The position numbers and the translations under genes were made by a program. The notes under the pieces were generated by a model that worked only from the letters and a program-made list of their open reading frames with translations, did no database searches and had not been told where the DNA came from. A stretch of DNA of 9,368 nt from Aureispira sp964404215 (GTDB taxonomy: Bacteria > Bacteroidota > Bacteroidia > Chitinophagales > Saprospiraceae). Shown piece by piece: positions 7,140 to 9,368 of this stretch. The DNA lies in contig CAYOJF010000160.1 in the NCBI GenBank assembly GCA_964404215.1, positions 1 through 9,368 on the forward strand. Direction: 5' to 3'. The stretch's first letter is position 1. Each line of letters starts with the position of its first letter.

Positions 7140-7805
7140 CTATCGTTTTAATTCCACTTTTTCTGTATCAAGCTTCATTGAAATAGTACCTCCTAGACCA
7201 CAAGACATCATAGCAATATGATACTGTCCATCTCTCAGTTCTGTCAAGTCCAAGACAGGGGGACATTCTGAGGCATACATATTAATATTATCCATAATTT
7301 CACTATCTTCTAAATTAGTTCTTTCCTCATAAAATAGAATGTTCGTCTGAGTCCCTCCACAAGGCATCATCAAGTACCAACTCTCACCTTCTACAGGTCG
7401 TGTCAATTCCATAACAGGACATTTACCCTCACCTGTTTCGCATCCTAACCAGAATGCTCGACTGACTTCATCAATCTTGACTTTCTCTACTCCTTTACTT
7501 AGATTATAATTAGGGCAAATGTAATAATCTTTTAGGATTGTTTTTCCTTGATAGACTTCAATATTCAAACGAGCTCTATCAGGCAAGTTAGTAGTACGCT
7601 GTCCTCCATAATATCCTATTTGAATCGTATCATTGGATACTTCTCCTTCTAGCACTTTCAGAACACGATAGGTAGCTATATATATTTTGCTCACACCTTT
7701 TTCTTCTATCAGCTCTCCTAATACTATAATCGTATCTGATACTACTATGGTAGCTATACAATTCATTGGCAATAGCCAAATACTAAACAATAATAAAAAA
7801 TTCAT
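7140..7805 (-). CDS. Secreted cysteine-rich protein with an internal duplication, function unknown
   Basis: 221 residues. The N-terminus (about 1-18, FLLLFSIWLLPMNCIA) is a hydrophobic signal peptide. A cysteine sits at position 16, but the preceding PMN is a poor lipobox, so cleavage after CIA and export to the periplasm or outside is more likely than lipid anchoring. The next part (about 20-67) looks like beta-strands, with ATYRVLKVLEGEVSNDTIQIGYYG recalling the small beta-barrel region of many secreted proteins, but no family is certain. The mature chain has six cysteines (97, 122, 129, 149, 181, 202). Residues 129-158 and 181-212 repeat the pattern CP-x3/4-LT-x4/5-G-x4/5-MM-x-CG, so two copies of a short Cys-flanked motif are present, probably each with a disulfide. 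The gene stands alone on the minus strand; a miniature element ends 47 bp upstream of its start. No function can be assigned. Confidence 0.75.
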   Translation of the reverse strand: MNFLLLFSIWLLPMNCIATIVVSDTIIVLGELIEEKGVSKIYIATYRVLKVLEGEVSNDTIQIGYYGGQRTTNLPDRARLNIEVYQGKTILKDYYICPNYNLSKGVEKVKIDEVSRAFWLGCETGEGKCPVMELTRPVEGESWYLMMPCGGTQTNILFYEERTNLEDSEIMDNINMYASECPPVLDLTELRDGQYHIAMMSCGLGGTISMKLDTEKVELKR

Positions 7806-7852
7806 AATTTAAATTTACTTAAGTAGATCCCAACTAGTAAAAGGTTTATTTA

Positions 7853-8010
7853 GAGCATGTCTAAAATTATGTTTTTTGATAATGTGAGTACTATTTTTTT
7901 GCTAATTGAGCCTCATTTTTTCGTTAATAGCCTTAGTGACTAAAAAATAGGTAATAAGTAGCTAAAAAAGAGATTTCATATTACGAATTAAGATAAATTT
8001 AGACATGCTC
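7853..8010 (+). mobile_element. Complete GAGCATG-type miniature element, 158 bp
   Basis: The ends are perfect 13-bp inverted repeats, GAGCATGTCTAAA (7853-7865) and TTTAGACATGCTC (7998-8010). The trinucleotide TTA flanks both sides (7850-7852 and 8011-8013), as expected of a 3-bp target duplication. The inside is AT-rich and non-coding. The right third matches the partial element at the left window edge in the same orientation. Size, inverted ends, flanking duplication and lack of coding sequence fit a non-autonomous MITE. The mobilising transposase is not in the window; an IS5-type enzyme is one possibility because several of its subgroups make 2-4 bp TA-containing duplications, but this is inference. 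Confidence 0.75.
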
Positions 8011-8031
8011 TTAGACAAATAGTAACCAATT

Positions 8032-8039
8032 TATATTTG
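8032..8039 (+). promoter_or_regulatory. Weak candidate -7 promoter element upstream of the WYL regulator
   Basis: TATATTTG matches the Bacteroidota TAnnTTTG consensus on the plus strand, about 210 bp before the regulator start. No TTG is present at the expected -33 distance; a CTTAGA stretch lies there instead. If real, transcription would have to pass through the 101-bp element at 8074-8174, placing it in the leader of the regulator mRNA. A chance match is likely in such AT-rich DNA. Confidence 0.2.
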
Positions 8040-8073
8040 GATTCAATTTTCATTTTTATATTAGATCTTCCTA

Positions 8074-8174
8074 GAGCATGTTTAAGAATTAAGCCCCTCA
8101 AAATCAACGATTTGGGCGAAAATGAATTGATTTATAATTCAATTGCAGCTTGAAGTTAATTTTTAAACAGGCTC
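8074..8174 (+). mobile_element. Short GAGCATG-type miniature element, 101 bp
   Basis: The left end GAGCATGTTTAAGAATTAA and the reverse complement of the right end, GAGCCTGTTTAAAAATTAA, agree at 17 of 19 positions, giving long imperfect inverted repeats. TA flanks both sides (8072-8073 and 8175-8176). Its centre differs from the 158-bp element but is shared with the 311-bp element at 5893-6203. There is no coding capacity. The almost uninterrupted inverted ends mean that a transcript through it could form a strong hairpin, only 74 bp upstream of the WYL regulator start. Confidence 0.7.
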
Positions 8175-8248
8175 TAAGTATAACAGATGTATTTTAATCT
8201 CTGGATTTCAAAGCTACACTATTCTTATCAAGCCACCCATAAAAATTT

Positions 8249-9190
8249 ATGAATAAATTCGACCGTGTTTTTTCTACATTAATTCTATTACAGAGCAAAA
8301 AACTCCTCAAAGCTCGTACTATTGCCGAACGATTTGAGATAAGCCTTCGAACGGTATACAGAGACATCAATACGCTCAAAAATGCAGGTATTCCTATTAT
8401 TGGAGACCCAGGAATTGGCTATTCTATCATGGAAGGCTATCGCCTCCCTCCTATTATGTTCAGCAAAGGAGAAGCTGCTGCACTAATTACCGCAGAAAAA
8501 TTCATGGGTAAAGTAACCGACAAAGAAACACAGGCCTATTATTCAAATGCGATGGTTAAAATTAAAGCCATACTAAGGAATACGGAAAAACAGACTGTTG
8601 AGGTATTGGATAATGCAATTGCCATTTCTGATAAGACAACTACACACAAAACCTACCTCCAAGACTTATTTGCTTGTCTAGCTGCCAAACAAGTATTGCA
8701 AATACAATATCAAAAAGCAGACGGAACTACCTCTAATAGAAACCTAGAACCTATTGGTTGTTACAATAGTTACAATAACTGGTACTTAGTGGCATTTTGT
8801 CAACTCAAAAAAGCCTATCGAACGTTCAAAATGAATCGTATTGTTCATTTACAAATTTTGGAGGAGTATTTTCAAACCAAGCACATTAGTCTACCTGACT
8901 ATATGCAGCAACAAAGTACTTCTTGGAAAAAAGATCATCAACTCCAGACCATTGAAATAGAATTTAAGCACCGTTTTATAGAACATGCCGAAAGACGAAA
9001 ATATTATTTTGGATTTGTGAAGGAGAGCAAAACAGCCAATGCAACTCAAATGACTTTCCTCAACTCTTCGATAGAAATATTTGCTCGATGGTTATTGCAG
9101 TTTGGCAATCAAGCAACAGTAATATCTCCTGTACTACTTCGAGATAGACTCAAAGAACTCTCGACCCAGCTTTATGAACATTATCAATAA
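8249..9190 (+). CDS. HTH-WYL transcriptional regulator (YafY-like)
   Basis: 313-residue cytoplasmic regulator of full family length. Residues about 4-60 form a winged helix-turn-helix of HTH_11 type, with RTIAERFEISLRTVYRDINTL (about 23-43) as the DNA-reading part. The linker GIPIIGDPGIGYSIMEGYRLPP is typical of the family. Residues about 135-205 are the WYL domain: NNWYLVAFC carries the W178-Y179-L180 signature, and YRTFKMNRI (190-198) gives the conserved basic residues that in characterised WYL proteins help bind a small or nucleic-acid ligand. The C-terminal part (about 230-313) is the WYL-associated extension. The start MNKFDRVF is the usual one. The gene is transcribed away from the secreted-protein gene. 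Relatives regulate defence islands, DNA-damage responses or nearby enzymes, but no such partner is visible here; the genes to the right lie outside the window. The upstream region is crowded by two miniature elements. Confidence 0.93.
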   Translation: MNKFDRVFSTLILLQSKKLLKARTIAERFEISLRTVYRDINTLKNAGIPIIGDPGIGYSIMEGYRLPPIMFSKGEAAALITAEKFMGKVTDKETQAYYSNAMVKIKAILRNTEKQTVEVLDNAIAISDKTTTHKTYLQDLFACLAAKQVLQIQYQKADGTTSNRNLEPIGCYNSYNNWYLVAFCQLKKAYRTFKMNRIVHLQILEEYFQTKHISLPDYMQQQSTSWKKDHQLQTIEIEFKHRFIEHAERRKYYFGFVKESKTANATQMTFLNSSIEIFARWLLQFGNQATVISPVLLRDRLKELSTQLYEHYQ

Positions 9191-9329
9191 AAAATAACAC
9201 GCGACTAAAACTTACTGACATACTGTTGTCATAGCACTGTATTACTTTTGTTATTGTAATAGACATTATTACGAGTAGTTTCGTATAGCGAGCAGAAACA
9301 TCTTTTTTCGCTTAGATTCATAAATACTC

Positions 9330-9354
9330 GAATTCATAGCTATGGCTATGATTC
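9330..9354. repeat. Hairpin near the right window edge
   Basis: TCATAGC (9334-9340) and GCTATGA (9345-9351) pair perfectly around the loop TATG. GAA (9330-9332) and TTC (9352-9354) extend the stem past a single bulged T. AAATA (9322-9326) and TATTT (9363-9367) could close an outer stem. The structure runs up to the window edge and may be one arm of a larger palindrome or repeat. It lies about 140 bp after the WYL gene and has no classical T-run, so it is not a clear terminator. The rest of 9191-9368 shows no gene. Confidence 0.4.
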
Positions 9355-9368
9355 TGCGTGTTTATTTC

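Larger units (their letters stand above)
7806..8248. other. 443-bp intergenic region between divergent genes, largely repeat elements
   Basis: This region separates the minus-strand secreted-protein gene from the plus-strand WYL regulator, so it must hold both promoters unless those lie inside the elements. Two miniature elements (7853-8010 and 8074-8174) make up 259 of the 443 bases. The spaces left are 47, 63 and 74 bp. Apart from a TAnnTTTG match at 8032-8039, no regulatory site or gene was recognised. Confidence 0.65.

Noticed and set aside
7035..7151. Plus-strand open stretch with protein-like residues (LFEHQWGNAGNEEMK)
   Set aside because: It is under 40 codons, follows a TAG, has ATG only near its end, and overlaps the end of the secreted-protein gene. 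Coding cannot be supported.
8194..8379. 61-codon minus-strand reading frame
   Set aside because: It overlaps the start and HTH region of the WYL regulator on the other strand; shadow frame.
9240..9261. TATTAC/GTAATA stem 50 bp after the WYL gene as a terminator
   Set aside because: It has only six A/T-rich pairs, a 10-base loop and no following run of T; too weak to call.

Overview
The window reads as chromosomal DNA of an AT-rich member of the Bacteroidota, possibly from the Saprospiria. The phylum call rests on the Bacteroidota-like form of the SMC protein, the absence of Shine-Dalgarno-like sequence before the genes, and promoter-like TAnnTTTG motifs. The class-level guess is only an impression.

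Layout. A minus-strand block comes first: smc (53-3583), then upstream of it two genes 2 bp apart (3721-4506 and 4509-5741). I read both of these as Fe(II)/2-oxoglutarate dioxygenases of AlkB-like fold. A 570-bp gap (5742-6311) holds a composite repeat element. It is followed by a minus-strand Crp/Fnr-type regulator (6312-6881), a short gene remnant (6894-7061) and a secreted cysteine-rich protein with an internal duplication (7140-7805). A 443-bp gap (7806-8248) holds two more small repeat elements. The last gene is a plus-strand HTH-WYL regulator (8249-9190), and the window ends in a hairpin-containing tail.

The most interesting part is the dioxygenase pair. Both proteins carry an HSD iron-binding triplet, a later histidine with identical spacing after a shared P-N-S strand, and a C-terminal arginine. 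They therefore look like divergent paralogues kept in one operon. The larger one has about 180 N-terminal residues of unknown function. The smaller one has lost the first of the two arginines that bind 2-oxoglutarate in AlkB. Their substrate cannot be read from the sequence.

A second theme is a family of small non-coding elements ending in GAGCATG/CATGCTC. There are four copies: one cut by the left window edge, and three of 311, 158 and 101 bp. They sit in nearly every large intergenic space, and one abuts the smc stop codon. The 311-bp copy carries an internal GC-rich foldable segment resembling a REP or small structured RNA. No tRNA, rRNA, CRISPR array or intact transposase gene was seen.
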